Positions 1 to 13,082 are shown, numbered from the stretch's first letter. The stretch: 64,000 nucleotides of DNA from Glandiceps talaboti (GCF_964340395.1 NC_135549.1:35738332-35802331); one strand, 5' to 3'. Notes: generated from the sequence alone by a model not told the origin. A program made the numbers and translations.

Positions 1-405
1 ACACACGTGTACTAAACATGGAATGTATGGAATTTGGAACAATGCCCTCATAGGCTGAACTTGTAAATCAATTCATATGACTCAATAATCTGAGGTTTGT
101 TGACTTTGACCAAACAAATACTATAATAGCAAATCTGGCGTCTACATCCCGAGCCTCCAATTGTCGGTTATATTCAAATGAAACAATTTTTTCTTTCAAT
201 TTTCAAGACGCCTATAAGTAATCTTTCTTCTAAATTTCAACCTAAAGTTTCTATAGCATGCAACTACATAAGTACTAATAATACTCTATGTCCGTTTAAC
301 GTAGTATTGAGTACTTTTGTACAGTAATCATAAACGGTAAATTTTGACATCAGAAACACTTCAACCTATGACTATGATGGTGGTTTCCCAGTCAATTGCA
401 GACAG
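1..405. other. no gene seen
   Basis: AT-rich non-coding DNA. No long ORF, splice-bounded exon or clear repeat was recognised. Confidence 0.5.
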
Positions 406-409
406 TTAA

Positions 410-500
410 TGAGGTGGTGCAACGTCACAACGTTATTTTTAAACATGTAAATGAATGAATATATCATGCTAATTTAACGTAGTGACGTTGCACCACCTCA
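410..500. mobile_element. 91-bp palindromic MITE flanked by TTAA
   Basis: The first 26 bases (410-435, beginning TGAGGTGGTGCAACGTCAC) are the reverse complement of the last 26 (475-500), with one mismatch. TTAA lies directly outside both ends (406-409 and 501-504). TTAA target duplications are typical of piggyBac and some Kolobok elements. This is therefore probably a minimal non-autonomous element of such a family. It has no coding capacity. Confidence 0.7.
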
Positions 501-504
501 TTAA

Positions 505-1790
505 CATGGCAAGTCGACCTGATTCCGCGGTATTTTCAAACTAAGGGGGTATCGTTTCGGAAACGCGACCGTAAACGCATTTTAGATCGATGTTGTTGCA
601 AATTATTGATCAGGTAGGTCCAGTGATACGCCAGTGTGGCATGGATGGTTATGTTTTGGTTATATTTGGTGTTTTGGCAATCCTTTTGGATCGATGAAAA
701 ATGATGTCACCGTTTTCGTAATGGCTTGGTTTCCTAACTTGTGTTGTATGTATGCAGGGGGTATGACATCGCTACCGATTTTATAAGAATATCGCCAATC
801 CCTATAATAACGTCATTGTTCTGTATTAGGACCGTCATAGACAAGAATAAAACCATTTAGGAAAGGAATAACAGTTTACATTAAATTACAAGAGACTGTG
901 CGTAAGTAGAACATAACGTATGTACATACTTACGTGTACACGAAAAGAGAAATATAAAAAAGTACTTACGATGATATAGTAGAGAGATAAAACCCGGGGA
1001 CAAAATGACGATGTAGCTGGAGAATGGAGTTGGCTTTTATCTCGACCTCTAACCTCTGGCTTTTAGGGGTGGACCATTTGATATCCTCGGGGGGGGGGGG
1101 GATTGGAAGATTTCGGGGGAAAAAAAGATGCCAAATGGAGTTGCTTGAAATAAAAAATCCGGATATGAGTGGGCGCATGACGGAAAAAAAAGATGGACCA
1201 CTACTGCTAGAAAAAAATGTCTTGGCAGGGAAATGATGCACATGTTCGGGTATACAGTTTAACCTGCTCATACCTCTCCAACCAGGACACTTGTCAAATC
1301 ATGACAAACATTTTCAAAGACATGTCAGGGACCAGTCAGTTTCATTAGCCTGTGGTACATATACATTTGTTCATTTGTTCTTGTCTCTGTTTCTTTCATA
1401 AATTGTTTAAATATTACTTCATGTAAGGGTTCAAACATCACTATACATAAATTTATACATATAATACATGCTATTACCTAGCTACCACACTAGTTACAGA
1501 ACATGCCATGTAAGTGTTTGGCTGTTTCACAATCAGTGCTTCACTTATCTGCACTTTGGGGCAAAAGTGAACTTGAAGGTTTTGTTATCGTAATCTTCAT
1601 ACTATTAGATAGTTTATAAAAGAACTTAATCTAAATTGTTCTAGTCTCTTCAGTATGAATTTGTCAGAAGGGATGAATATACTTCCTATTTCAGACACTA
1701 CATGTATCGACACCACAACTCAAATTCAAGTTTCTATTGTACACAAGGTATGACCTCCTAAATCAGTCACTTTACTATACATGCAATATC
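505..1790. other. no gene seen; G-tract and repeat-derived DNA
   Basis: Several short overlapping ORFs on both strands (966-1271) sit across a G tract at 1089-1101 and show no protein-like composition. No exon was recognised. Confidence 0.5.
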
Positions 1791-1799
1791 AGTGACCAT

Positions 1800-2935
1800 A
1801 TACCAATGTTACAGGCCCACTTTTATAACATGGAAAACTTATTTTAAAAGTTATCTTTGCTTTAGCTTTTCAAAGCTTGGCAATATATATCTCAGAGGCT
1901 ATGAATAACCTAAAAATTGCCTAAATAGAAACGAAAAACTACAGATCTGCCGGGGGGGGGGGGGGGGGGGGGGCTTGGACTCCATCACCCCAGAGGCCAC
2001 TCATTCGTTAAACTAACAATAAGATTTACCAAAATTGGTAAAAAAAAAACCAACTTCAAAAGCTTCTAGGGGAGACCCCCTAGGACCCCCCCCCCCCCAT
2101 AAGAGGTAGACATGTCCAAGCCTCAAATAAAAGTTCTTCCCTCCACCTCTTACTGTCAAGATGCTATGGAACTTTATTTCAAACATGTTTCAACCTTATG
2201 TAGTTGCTTTTTACATGTTAGAGCTGTCTTGTAAAGCTTGCAAATTATTGTCTGAAAGTGTCTGTCAATAGCCTAAACATTGCCTTTAGAAGTAAAACCC
2301 CTCCAGGGCTTATAGGGGGAGACCCCCTAGAATTCCCCCCCCCCCCATAAGGGGTAGACATGTTCCAGTTTCAAATCAAAGTTCTTTCCTCCAACTCTTA
2401 CTGTCAAGATGCTATGGAACTTTATTTCAAACATGTTTCAACCTTATGTAGTTGCTTTTTACATCTCAGAGCTGTCTTGTAAAGCTTGCAAATTATTGTC
2501 TGAAAGTGTCTGTCAATAGCCTAAACATTGCCTTTAGAAGTAAAACCCCTCCAGGGCTTATAGGGGGAGACCCCCTAGAATCCCCCCCCCCCCATAAGGG
2601 GTAGACATGTTCCAGTTTCAAATCAAAGTTCTTTCCTCCAACTCTTACTGTCAAGATGCTATGGAACTTTATTTCAAACATGTTTCAACCTTATGTAGTT
2701 GCTTTTTACATCTCAGAGCTGTCTTGTAAAGCTTGCAAATTATTGTCTGAAAGTGTCTGTCAATAGCCTAAACATTGCCTTTAGAAGTAAAACCCCTCCA
2801 GGGCTTATAGGGGGAGACCCCCCTAGAATCCCCCCCCCCTCCCCATTCACACACACTCACACAAGAGGTTGACATATCCCAGTCTCAAAGTTCTTCCCTC
2901 TACAGCTTACTGTCAGATGCTATGAAACTTTATTC
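1800..2935. repeat. 247-bp tandem repeat with C-tract in each unit
   Basis: Units beginning CATAAGRGGTAGACATGT start near 2098, 2346 and 2593, a spacing of 247-248 bases. Each contains the same run from TCTTACTGTCAAGATGCTAT to CTTATAGGGGGAGACCCCCT and ends in 10-13 C. A divergent unit precedes them (about 1800-2098, with a 20-base G tract at 1953-1972) and a decayed partial unit follows (2850-2935). The two central units are almost identical, so amplification was recent. Confidence 0.85.
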
Positions 2936-3772
2936 ACGGGGGTCAATGACTTTTTGTCGGCCCAATGGATAAAAACACTGACACCCCCATCCCCCTAAGC
3001 TGGAGAAACTGACCGGTCTATCTGAATGTTTGAGCTAACCAATCAAGTTTCCGATTTGTATTTTCGGTGTGACATCATACCATGGCATAAAAACTGTCAA
3101 TGATGTTTATTTCATTGAAAATCAAACATGTATGAAATATGTAGTTTTCTAAATAAAATATGTGTGTGATAGAACAGCATCTTTTTACTCTCTGTATTAC
3201 CCTGTGCGAAAACCAAACAGAAAATTGTGGCAACAAAAGTAGGTGTTCAACATTGACGTAAAAAAAAAATCCGGATATCTCAAAGAAGCAAAGAAAAAAA
3301 ATGTTGCCAGCATAGGCGAAGGAGAAAAAATAATTCTCAGGCAAGCAGGTGAGGAAAAAAATAATGACTCTCCACCAATCTTCCAAGCCCTCCCCAGGAT
3401 ATCGAATGGTCTACCCCTTAGGATGAATACAACACATGCAACGTACACGTAACCAGACTCTGCACGTAACTGTACGCAACGCAACGCAAAGCCTGTATAC
3501 TCATGCAGTGCACTTCCATGGAGAAAATTAGTGCAGAGATACAGCGCGGTCGTAACACGATGTACACCTTTTAGTGTAACCGTAATACAGTATATTCAAT
3601 GTATAATCATTGAATGTGTTGGAATGTAAAAGGGTACGTTTAGAATCTGAACAAGTGGGATCAGGGTTGTCTGTTTCGTAACGCAAGTGGTGACACAGTT
3701 GGTGTACTTCCACGGCCAGAAAAGGAGTGCAGAAATAAAACACGGGTAACATGTAAACGAAAGCCTTAGAGG

Positions 3773-3911
3773 GACTTCTGACTTCGGACTTCTGACTTCC
3801 AACTTCCGACTTCGGACTTCTCACTTCTGACTTCCGACTTCCGACTTCTGACTTCCGACTTCCGACTTCGGACTTTGGACTTCGGACTTCTGACTTCCCA
3901 CTTCTGACTTT
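3773..3911 (+). repeat. (ACTTCNG)n heptamer array
   Basis: About 20 tandem 7-base units of the form ACTTCNG, read on the plus strand. Related arrays at 18.3 and 19.3 kb run in the opposite orientation (GAAGTCN on plus). Confidence 0.85.
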
Positions 3912-4084
3912 GAATTACCTTACACAACATGACTATTTCACATTTTATATTTACTTAGAGGATAGTTGATGTATTATTTAGGTTGATACCCTGGCTGATT
4001 TTCAAATAATTTATTAATTTTGAGATTGCATAGATGATTAACATTATTTATGTATGAGGCAGACATTCATTTTTTTAGCACAAT

Positions 4085-4820
4085 AGATAGGAAACAGGTG
4101 TGTGATTTGGGTCAAAAAATGTGATTTTTGGTGAACTCTCCATAACTACTGAGAAGATTGATCTGAACTTTGGTGAGGGTGTAGTTTAAGGGATTTGCAA
4201 CTGAAAAATTCTTCATGATGATCCCCTCAGTGGTATGCAATTAGGCTTTTTGGTCAAAAAACTTCAATTTCAAAACTAGAGGGCAAATTGTGCTGAAATT
4301 TGCTTGGATGTTTTTAGGAGTGTTTTGATGAAGAAAGAATCAGCTCATGATGATCTTGTCAGTGAGATGTAAATTAAGTGTAAAAATATGGATTTTGGTC
4401 AAAAACTTATATCTCGAAAACCACTTTGAAGATGGGGCTGAAATTTGGTGTGAATGTTTCTAGCGTGTTATTCTGCAGATGATTTTTAAGATATGTTGAT
4501 ACAATTGGCACGAGCAACCATAACCATGCACTTAGCAACAACCAAAAGACAGTGTATTTTGCATAAATAACAATATCATCGGATAGATAAGTAAATAAAC
4601 ATTAAAAATAATTCTGCAAATATGCCTAGCAAGATGACGTTCATAGCAACAGCTCAAAGACACTATTAGATAACAGCATTATTTGGTAGGCAAGTAACCA
4701 TTCCATAAAATTAGTAAATATGCCAAGCAACAAGTTGGCGCCCATAGCAATAACAAAGAGATTGTATTTTGCATAGATAACATAATTGGGTAGGTAATTA
4801 GTAAACATTGTAACAGACGT
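4085..4820 (+). repeat. R1 dispersed repeat, 5'-truncated copy
   Basis: This matches the interior of the R1 repeat (full copies at 45.4 and 56.4 kb). The GTGTGTGATTTGGGTC segment, the 'aactactgagnagatt...gaactttggtg' phrases and two decayed units of the 3' minisatellite (agcaac...cccatagcaa) appear in the same order. The 5' hairpin end is missing. Confidence 0.65.
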
Positions 4821-4992
4821 TATAATGATTCGAAAATATAGAGGTGGTGTACCGATGTCACCCGGATTACAAAAATAGACATTTCTAGAGGGCGTTGTAT
4901 CCCTGAGGGCGTTGTATCCCTTAACGGAAGGACGTCCATGATCATGCCTTATGGCGCACTGCATTGTGGGCATAGTTCACCCTGAAGACAAA

Positions 4993-5028
4993 ATGGCCGT
5001 CAACGCTCACACGTTGGACCTTCAGCAG
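4993..5028 (+). CDS. putative first coding exon of the 5-12.7 kb gene
   Basis: ATG GCC GTC ... CAG CAG followed by GTAAGC gives MAVNAHTLDLQQ and a strong donor in phase 0. The ATG context AAAATGG is good. The next plausible exon (6897-6962) continues in phase. The exon is only 12 codons, so it rests on the start context, the donor and its continuation. Whether it belongs to a host gene or to transposon cargo is not settled. Confidence 0.45.
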
Positions 5029-6896
5029 GTAAGCAAACAAGTTTCAAGTTTGGAAATGAAGCACTTCAACTTTCTTGCCACAGAACGCTACTTTAATATG
5101 TATCATAGATTGTAATATATACAACGGAGAGAGTATTACATGTATGTAAATTCAGGGATGTAGATAACAGGCACTTTTCCCCGTACGCGGTAGACAGACT
5201 GAAGCTTACTTTCTACATACAGATTTTCTCACTTGCCTGTTCCGCAGGTAAATTATATAAATTGATGATTACTTGCAATGCCGACCTTATGAAGCCAATC
5301 GTGCCAATGAATGAATATGTACGGACGCTCGATACCTATGTTACATTAGATCAACATTAGACTCCCGTGAAACTTAGTATCACGTGTAGCAAATGCCATT
5401 GAATATTTACCGCTATATGTTAAAATGTTACACCCCCTGAAAAAGGAGAGCTATTAGTATTACTAGTGCTTAGATTGCGTCTGACATGATTAAGGAGGGG
5501 TATTCATCATTGCTCGGAACAGCCAGTCTACTTTCACATGTAATGTCAGTCGGTCATTTTACTTTATCCTACTCTTGGAACGTCATGGAAAAAATTCACC
5601 ACTTGAAACCCCTGAAAAATCTTACTCATAACGAGTCCCAGTAAAGGAAAACAGAAATTTCTTTTCATGCATTGCCATGGACAAGTGAAACCCGGGTGAT
5701 TGTGTGTTATTTATAGTAGGTTTTGTTGACATTTTTAACAAATACTCAATATCATATCTAAGGCGAGAAAAAAAAATAATTGTGACATTTTGTGTTTCTG
5801 TGAATAGGGGTAGGTAGGTCATGATTTTATTTTATTTTATTTTGTCTTTTTAATTGTTTTAATTTTTGAAAAATATTGCTTTGCCGCCCCCCCACCCCCC
5901 AAACAAAAAACAAACCAAACAAACAAACAAAAAACAAACAAACAAAAAACACCCATCAACAACAACAACAACGAATTGTCAGTCAGAATACCCCTTCTGA
6001 TAGTTTGATAGTGATAGTTCACGATTTCAATGAAATGTGTACAGGTGTCACTGGGGTGAAGAAAACAGACATACATGAAGGTTAAGAAGACAGAACTTAT
6101 CATATTTTTGTTTCAAATGTAAAACAAAATACTTATTGGAAACACATATTTTCTTTTATTTGCCTAAGCATCAGCTGAAATCTACGTTCACATAATCATA
6201 AGATAACTGAAGTGTCCAAGTGTCAAACTACAGTAAAACATGTATCTTGTGATCAGATTTACTAGTGATCTATTGATTACTTTATTAGTTGAATTTTAGA
6301 AAGAAAGTCTACCACAGAAAAAAAAAGTTGATGTTGATGTCTCCCCTGGGCTGAAATGCAATCGGAATACTTGAAAAAACCTTGTTAAAGAATACCAAAA
6401 ATAAAATTGTTCATGCCTTTACATAGGCCACAATATCGAAGCTGTTGACCATTAGAAATAATAATCTCCATTGTCTAAACAGCATAACAAATGATTGTTA
6501 AATGGGTATGGCAATGAAAACTGTGCATTCCTGATAAAGAATTTACAAGCTTTGACTTGGGTGCAGTGATGGTCAAAAAATATCAAATGGCAACAGAGCA
6601 ACAAATGACAAAAGATGACACCAGTTGATTTACCTCAAATACTCCTGAGTCTTGGAGAGCTTCAAAACTCCTGGAGGGTCCTAGAATTTCAAGTGAATGT
6701 GTATTAACTCTGATTCATGAATACTACTTATCAAATATTGTGGGCAAGTAGATTTGTCTTCATGAAATTAAAAAAAAATGGTGGTACACTTATCCCATTT
6801 TTTAATTCCAAAAAAGTACTTGCAGGAGAAGACATTTAAAGTGTTCAAATTATTTTGCAAAATTCAAGTGTGATATTTTGACTATTTGTATTCTAG
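5029..6896 (+). other. putative intron 1, low-complexity tracts
   Basis: No other coding signal. It holds (ATTTT)n at about 5825-5850 and an A/C-rich (AAAC)n tract at about 5900-5955, which produces spurious lysine- and threonine-rich reading frames. Confidence 0.4.
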
Positions 6897-6962
6897 GTAC
6901 TGATTTCCCTGTTTGCAAGGCAAAGGGGAAATGAAATTTATGAAAAATGTTTAACGGAAAAG
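6897..6962 (+). CDS. putative second coding exon of the 5-12.7 kb gene
   Basis: TTCTAG is followed by 66 bases encoding 22 residues (VLISLFARQRGNEIYEKCLT then EK), then GTGAGT. Both splice sites fit the consensus and the reading frame continues from 4993-5028 in phase 0. The peptide looks like a short alpha-helical domain. I do not recognise a named family from it. Confidence 0.45.
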
Positions 6963-7369
6963 GTGAGTGTATATAACAATGTCTTTCATACATTGTACTG
7001 TGACTGAAGAGGTGCACATGAATTTTTCAAGATGAGCTGAATTCTCCGGACTACAATAACTTGATATTTTGGAATGTTGAAAGGGTAAGAGTGTTGGGAG
7101 AGTGACTGAAGACTTAAATTGTCCTATATACATTCTGCCCTTATCAAAAATGCTTCTACCACTGCATTACGTTTCTCTTGTAAATATATGAATGAGTATA
7201 GAATGGCATTTCCCATACATGTGTTGTCAGATAATATCATCTATTAGGTAAAGTCTGATATTAGACTCTTAATATTAGAGTCCATACCTAATATTGAACT
7301 CTAACCTAATACATTAGAAGACAGAATAGGTATTAGCTATTATACTATAACATTGTTTTTTTAAGCACC

Positions 7370-7790
7370 CCCCCCCCCCTAGTGGCAGCCATATTTGTAG
7401 TAAAAAATCAGTGTAATACATAGACACCATTCAAGTGTTTACCCATATATTATCAAGTACAAGCTTTAAGATCTTTTTTAGCCTTGACCTTCAAGTTCAG
7501 TTATCACAGTTGATCCATTTCTTTGACATTACAGACATATTTTAGTATTTATTTGTTTCCAATTTATTCTAAATCATTTTGCATATATGTATATGCAAGC
7601 CTTAATTTCGGTGATCATATCACTTTTCACTGAATGGTGGCCATATTTTGTCATCAATTTTAGAATATGAATTAGTAAGGTGACTTGTTTGGGAGGGGAT
7701 ATGTCTTTGGTGAAGATTTCTTATTTTGAATTGTCAATTCAGCTAGACACCATGAAATTATCAATACCCATTATATTTTCAGATTAACCT
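7370..7790 (+). repeat. dispersed repeat R6, copy 1
   Basis: This aligns by eye, in the same orientation and order, with 44710-45110. Shared landmarks are GGCAGCCATATTTGTRGT, TACCCATATATT, CAGGTTCAGTTA-type text and TATTTATTTGTTT. A shorter relic of the same kind lies near 8520-8600. No coding potential is seen. Confidence 0.5.
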
Positions 7791-8070
7791 AGTGTCATGT
7801 GTCACAGGCCTTGGGCCATTACCTCACTGTTAACAATTAAATACATGATTGCTTGGTGCTATGGCTAATTTGAACGAAGACAACTTGTTGCCGTGACTTT
7901 TAAATTGATGAAGGGCTACATTCATACCCTATTTTGATGCCTTTGGTATTCAAATTCAGACTTCCACACACTGGCCAGCAGTAATCACTCTTGATTTGTG
8001 TCATACAATCCTTACAATATTGCCATGATATATAAACAAAATCTGTTTATAAACATTTTGTTCATAATAG

Positions 8071-8180
8071 ACACAAAAAAGACAAGGATCTCAGAACTGG
8101 TGAAGGCCATACATGAAAAAAATACAAAGGGCCTTGAAAGGCCTAGGAAGCAAAATGTTAGAAAAGATAAGAAGCACACT
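8071..8180 (+). CDS. putative internal coding exon of the 5-12.7 kb gene
   Basis: TTCATAATAG is followed by 110 bases, then GTAAGT. In the only open frame it encodes a basic segment (TKKTRISELVKAIHEKNTKG then LERPRKQNVRKDKKHT). It ends in phase 0, which matches the exon starting at 11803. It needs one extra base from its 5' neighbour, so it does not join directly to 6897-6962. A small exon is probably unrecognised between them, or that junction is decayed. Confidence 0.45.
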
Positions 8181-9429
8181 GTAAGTATGTTCAAACAAGG
8201 TTAACAGGTCATAGATACTCTATGTAATAGTGTAGATATCACATTGATGTCAGCTCATGATCACCATTAGTGACTGCTTTGTTCCTCATGTAGTAAAAGG
8301 CTTTCTTAGTGCAGCTGAATTAATATGTTTTCAGTAGTGTTGTAGGCATGTGAAAGTTGTTTTCTGTCAATCAGTGTGTGTGTGTCAAGTTCGTGGATTG
8401 TTCAGAGCAATGTGATCTTATGAACAATATGCAATAGACACTTTGTTATATTTATTTGCTGCCTATTGCTTCTAAATCATGTGTACAGATTATACAGAAG
8501 AAGAGAAATATACATATTGAAGCATTATTTTTGGTGCTCATATCACCATTTAGTGTGACTGAAATATGATGTTCAGTAATGCTATAGGCATGGCAAAGTG
8601 TCTCTCCAGCAGTATGTAACAGTTATATAATAACATATGATATCAAGGGCAATATCACAATGTATTGCCTGCCCTATGGATGGTGGTCATTCTCTTAGTA
8701 TCTTTACCTTTGACCCCTGCCTTTTTTACCTTCTGGGTCAAAATTTAACAAAATAATTTATTCATCTGTTTGTCACTCAAAAGTAAAGTATTGAGGGGAC
8801 TGTTTTCTGTGATGACTTCTTGATAAGACACTAAGCTGTGACCTTGGCATTCATATTTAAGACACAATCCAAGTTTATGCATCCATACTTTTAGAGATGA
8901 GCTTGCTGTTTAAAACTGACCTTCAATATCCAGTCTTTAGGCTTAAATTGTAATTTATCTAATAAAACAATATTTTTTCATTGAGTGACCATTTTAGTAC
9001 ATATATCGTCGAATGATGTGTGCCAGATTGATCTTGCCACATATAGTTGATGTCCCATTTTCCCGTGGTGTATTTTAGTCAATTAACATTATTTATCACC
9101 AGTAGACACTGCTTTATGATGTTATGAACTTACCAGTGAATTGGAGGACCATACTTCAGACATCAATTAGCAGCACATGTAGTGTAGGGTGCAATGTCTT
9201 TGAACCCAGAAGACTTGTCGGTGTTATTTAGTTGATGGATATTCTTGAATGTGATTTATAATCAATGGTTCCTAGATTTGATTTAATGTATGGGACAGCT
9301 AGCATAGGGTAAACTCAATTATATTTTTATCTCACCTCAAGAGAAACTTTAGCAAAACAGGTGTCGATCAAGTAATCTTTTGAGAAAAGTGTTGATGGTA
9401 GTTAGTATTAAAAGCAAATGATATCTAAC

Positions 9430-9840
9430 ATGCTTTTTATTAGCTCAGCTGTCAGCGAAAGCTGAAAGCGTAGCTTTAGGTATAGGTGGGTATTGAGGTA
9501 TAGAGAGTAGAGTGAATCATAGGTGTCCGTCAAACTTTTATATTTTTACTATCTATTCCGAAAGTGACAGTCGGAATTCTTCTATATTTGGTGTGCATGT
9601 TCCCTGGGGGGAGGCTATTCAGATTTGTTCATGCCAAGTTGATCTGTGCCATTTTCAATTTTTTATGATTTTTTTTTCATAAAATGTCATTTTCATCAAC
9701 TCCTTGAAAACCTCTTATTAGATTGCTTTGATATCTGGCGTGTTGATGCGCAGGGGGTAGCTTACTCAGATTTGTTAATTTCAAGTCAGCACATCCTCAT
9801 TTTTATTTTTTATGATTTTTTTTTTGTAATTTGAAAAAAA
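9430..9840 (+). repeat. dispersed repeat with 5' hairpin and internal duplication
   Basis: It starts with a hairpin-like AGCTCAGCTGTCAGC / GCTGAAAGCGTAGCT. Two related segments of about 125 bases follow (9605-9690 and 9730-9835). Each contains a CAGATTTGTT(C/A)AT phrase and a TTTTTTATGATTTTTTTTT tract. The architecture resembles R1 but the sequence differs. Confidence 0.5.
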
Positions 9841-10744
9841 AATGAATATGTTAATGAGCATAATGACCGACGCCATATTGGAAATCAGTCGACGAGACTT
9901 TAAGTAAACTGCCACTTTTCAAAAGACACTATTGACGTCAAACAAGCAATGTAATATGTGCTATAGTCATAATTCTACGCATTGGGCGCCCAAATGACAA
10001 GCGTTTGTTCGAAACAGGGTTGTAAACTTCAAATCCAATTCTGCACCCTTCTACATAATCAGCCAGTCCGCAACATCCTCATTTGCATACTCTATCCTGA
10101 TTCGACCAGAAGCTGAAGGTGACCTCATTTGACCAAGCGATTTTCCACAGCAAGTATCTTGAGTATCAACACAGGACGTTCTTGGTACTCACTAAAATCA
10201 CACTTCAGACCCACTATAAAAGTGTGATGTTTTCAGATAACATGTAACTTGTGGTTAATTCTATATTGTCGTGCAATTTGGAATGACAGTGAACCAGAAT
10301 TCAGACAACTTGCGTAAGGAACAAGGGCATGCCAGGCATGCGGTTGAAGTTTATATGGCCGACAGTTCACATGTAAAGTTAAACGACATGAACGTGTCTT
10401 GCCTTTCCAAAATGCAAATATTTGGGAAGTAAAAATAATTAAAATAATTACAACTTTAATTTGGCTTCAGACTTTGCATTATGTTTTGCGTATCTTTCCC
10501 CGTTTTACATGTAAATCCGAAAAGGTTCTCTCTCATCATGTCATCAGTGTCAGTGATCATACCGCGCGGGGCTGCTTTGAGTACGAACGAAGTGAGGCAT
10601 GTTGAGGTATTTTGTTGAGAATTATAAATATTGCGAAATGTCAAGTACAAGGTTTAAATACAATGGAATGATGAAACAAATGACAGAGTCTGCTGACAGG
10701 CGCCGGTCACAAGAAATACTGTGAATTAAAATATCAGACGATGT

Positions 10745-11278
10745 ATGTATTAATCGCCGACAATCCACCCGTATGCACTAGGGACTAACCCGGAAGCAAG
10801 TCGTTGTCAGCCATACGTTACAGTGGTAACATCGTCCGAGAAATCGCTGCGTTCAGAGTGTCATTATTCACAGAATTGTTGTTTTCGAGTGAAAACCCGT
10901 CTTGAATTGTATAACTCTAACAAATGAAGACATGTCAAGTTATATTTTGAAAGTTGTATCGCTAGTTTGAGACGATTTTCTCACGTACTATCGAGGCTTA
11001 CTTGGAAGTAGTAGGACCTTACTCCAGTTCATCGGGAAGTTTAGCCAGTCCGATAATTCTTTCTGGTTTAGTTTACAACACTTTTGATCACGCAGATTTT
11101 GTTGTTGTGATGAAAAGAAATAAAAAAAAAGATCATTTCAACCATTTCGTTGTGTTTTCTTTGTGAAAGGTAACCGAACATGAACGAGTGTTACCACTGT
11201 AACGTGTGGCTGAGAATGACTCTCTTCCGGGTACTTGAGATTGTCGCCGTACGGAAACTAAGATGGCGATTAATACAT
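10745..11278. mobile_element. 534-bp foldback-type element
   Basis: The two ends are imperfect inverted repeats of about 100 bases. Both begin ATGTATTAATCGCC. Internally both contain ACCCGGAAG..AGTC and, in inverted orientation, CACGTTACAGTGGTAAC-type sequence (10818-10834 and 11187-11205). No ORF lies inside. Probably a non-autonomous DNA transposon. Target duplications were not resolved because the terminal ATGTAT/ATACAT may belong to target or to element. Confidence 0.6.
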
Positions 11279-11802
11279 TTCTTCCCTATATATACTGTAT
11301 CTACCACAACTAGTACAAGTTGAATGTTGTTGACTTTGTAAATTTGTTAGAAAATTGAAATTCAAATTGCCTCAAAATTATTTTAGATCCCTAGTTTATT
11401 TCATTCATCATTAAAATTTTCCAGGGTTACAGCTGTAAGACACTGGAATTATTTATAGCCAACCTCAAAATCCTCTTTTTTTTCTTTTTCTTGTGTGCAT
11501 TTCCCAGTCATTTTTTTCTGAGATTTTGTGCAATTTTTCATAACAGTAGATTTTTGTTATAAAATGGTGACTATGGTATAAAAGTACAATACATTACCAA
11601 CTTCTGTGTAAAAATGTGTTTTATAGTGAGACATCATATGAAACCACTAACCACTTTATTGCATCGCTAAAACAAAACTGCATAGTGAAGAGCTGATGAC
11701 CTGAACCACTTCTACATGTCACCAAAATAAAAAATTAAATTAAAAAAAAAACAGCGGAGCTATTCTGACCGATAGGTCGCTTGTTACTTAATTGTTACAC
11801 AG

Positions 11803-12721
11803 GGTCAGAGAGCAGCACAAAACCCAGTCAAACTTCATGTAGGATGGTTACATGCAGAGAATGGCAAAAACTACAAACAAGTAAGAATAAGAGATGGTGG
11901 CAGAATCAGAGTGATTGAATACCCACCAGGTGTTGAAGTTACAGTAGAAAATATTAAAGAGAGAGAGCTTTGAAGATTTTCGGAAAAAACAATAAGTAAC
12001 TTAATCTCCAAAGAGCAAGAATTTCAAGTTGCTTTGGGTAACTTCACTCGGGAAGAAATTGACCATTTTTCACACCTTGAAAACGAAATATTCTCCTTTG
12101 AAGATTATCTTAAAGTGAATGGACTATATGTCAGTAAATTGAATCTATACCTGATGACAAGTTATGATTGCGTAATGGAGGAAGAAGGTGGTTCACCAGA
12201 TGACGAAGAGCTGAGTGACTCAGGGGTTGTTACAGAGAGCAGTGGATCCAAGTCAATCCATGATCCAACCAGTTTACCATAGTACTCCAAAAAGTACTAA
12301 ATCAGAAGTGAAAGCAACTCAGGAAGGCACTGATAGTGCAACATCTTGTAATGTGAGCAGGACCAAACGGCAGTGCAGAAAATTGACCGTGAAATCGGGA
12401 ATGACAGCTTCAGCAGATATTGATGTACATTATTGTAGAGAAACAGAATCAAGCTATGCAGAAGTTATATCACGAATATCTTCATCGTCAAGGACAGAGT
12501 GTAAGATGCTGTGTTCTTTGGTTGACCCAGAGATTAATACCACTGAAGATGATTTTGACCCAATCATGAATGGCTACAAAGTACTGTCAATAAATAAACT
12601 TAACAAATGCTACGTTGACTTGAAGCCATCATCCAGTATTGATAGCAAAGAGAATGACTTTGTTTTCCCCCTGGCAAATGGTGGGGAGAATGAACACATC
12701 ATCCACCACGGGTTGTTCTGA
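11803..12721 (+). pseudogene. large 3' exon of an unknown gene, interrupted by TGA and a frameshift
   Basis: After TTGTTACACAG the frame continues from exon 8071-8180 in phase 0. It reads a domain containing VKLHVGWLHAENGKNYKQVR, then RDGGRIRVIEYPPGVEVT, a TGA at 11971-11973, and onward in the same frame through GNFTREEIDHFSHLENEIFS to 12282. A +1 frame then carries a Ser/Thr-rich acidic tail to 12721 (SKENDFVFPLANGGENEHII near the end). The GW-LH...YKQVR..DGG pattern is loosely familiar from repetitive, transposon-associated invertebrate and fish proteins, some joined to HECT ligases; no HECT domain is visible here. The TGA and frameshift near 12250-12280 mark a pseudogene or sequence errors. 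Function unknown. Confidence 0.55.
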
Positions 12722-13082
12722 GTGATATAATGTTATAATGTTTCAGTAGTGTATAGATGACCAGATCACTGATATTGTAAAAATTTGATTTTTTAAAGTC
12801 AAAGACAGTAGGCTGTTAGTGTGTCAACTGAAATGTGACTAATTGTGTGGTTTTGACACTTTAACTCCAAATTACTTGCCGTGATTGAGCTGAAATTTAA
12901 TGTTAGTTCAAATTGGCAGTTTTGTGATAGCAACATAGATTTCAGTACATTTTTCTAATATTTGTTTACAGAATACAGTTTTGGAATCTATCACTTATAA
13001 TTAGAGGTATAATTACTCTAGGTTGATAGATTGATGGGAACTTATAATTATCATCTTTCTAACTGTTGATCACTGTTTGTTA

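Noticed and set aside
3528-3824. Minus-strand open frame with SPKSEVxSQKSEV repeats
   Set aside because: Translation of the heptamer array; the non-repeat part has no domain.
11971-11973. Selenocysteine codon
   Set aside because: No SECIS-like structure was noticed, no selenoprotein family fits, and a frameshift nearby indicates decay.
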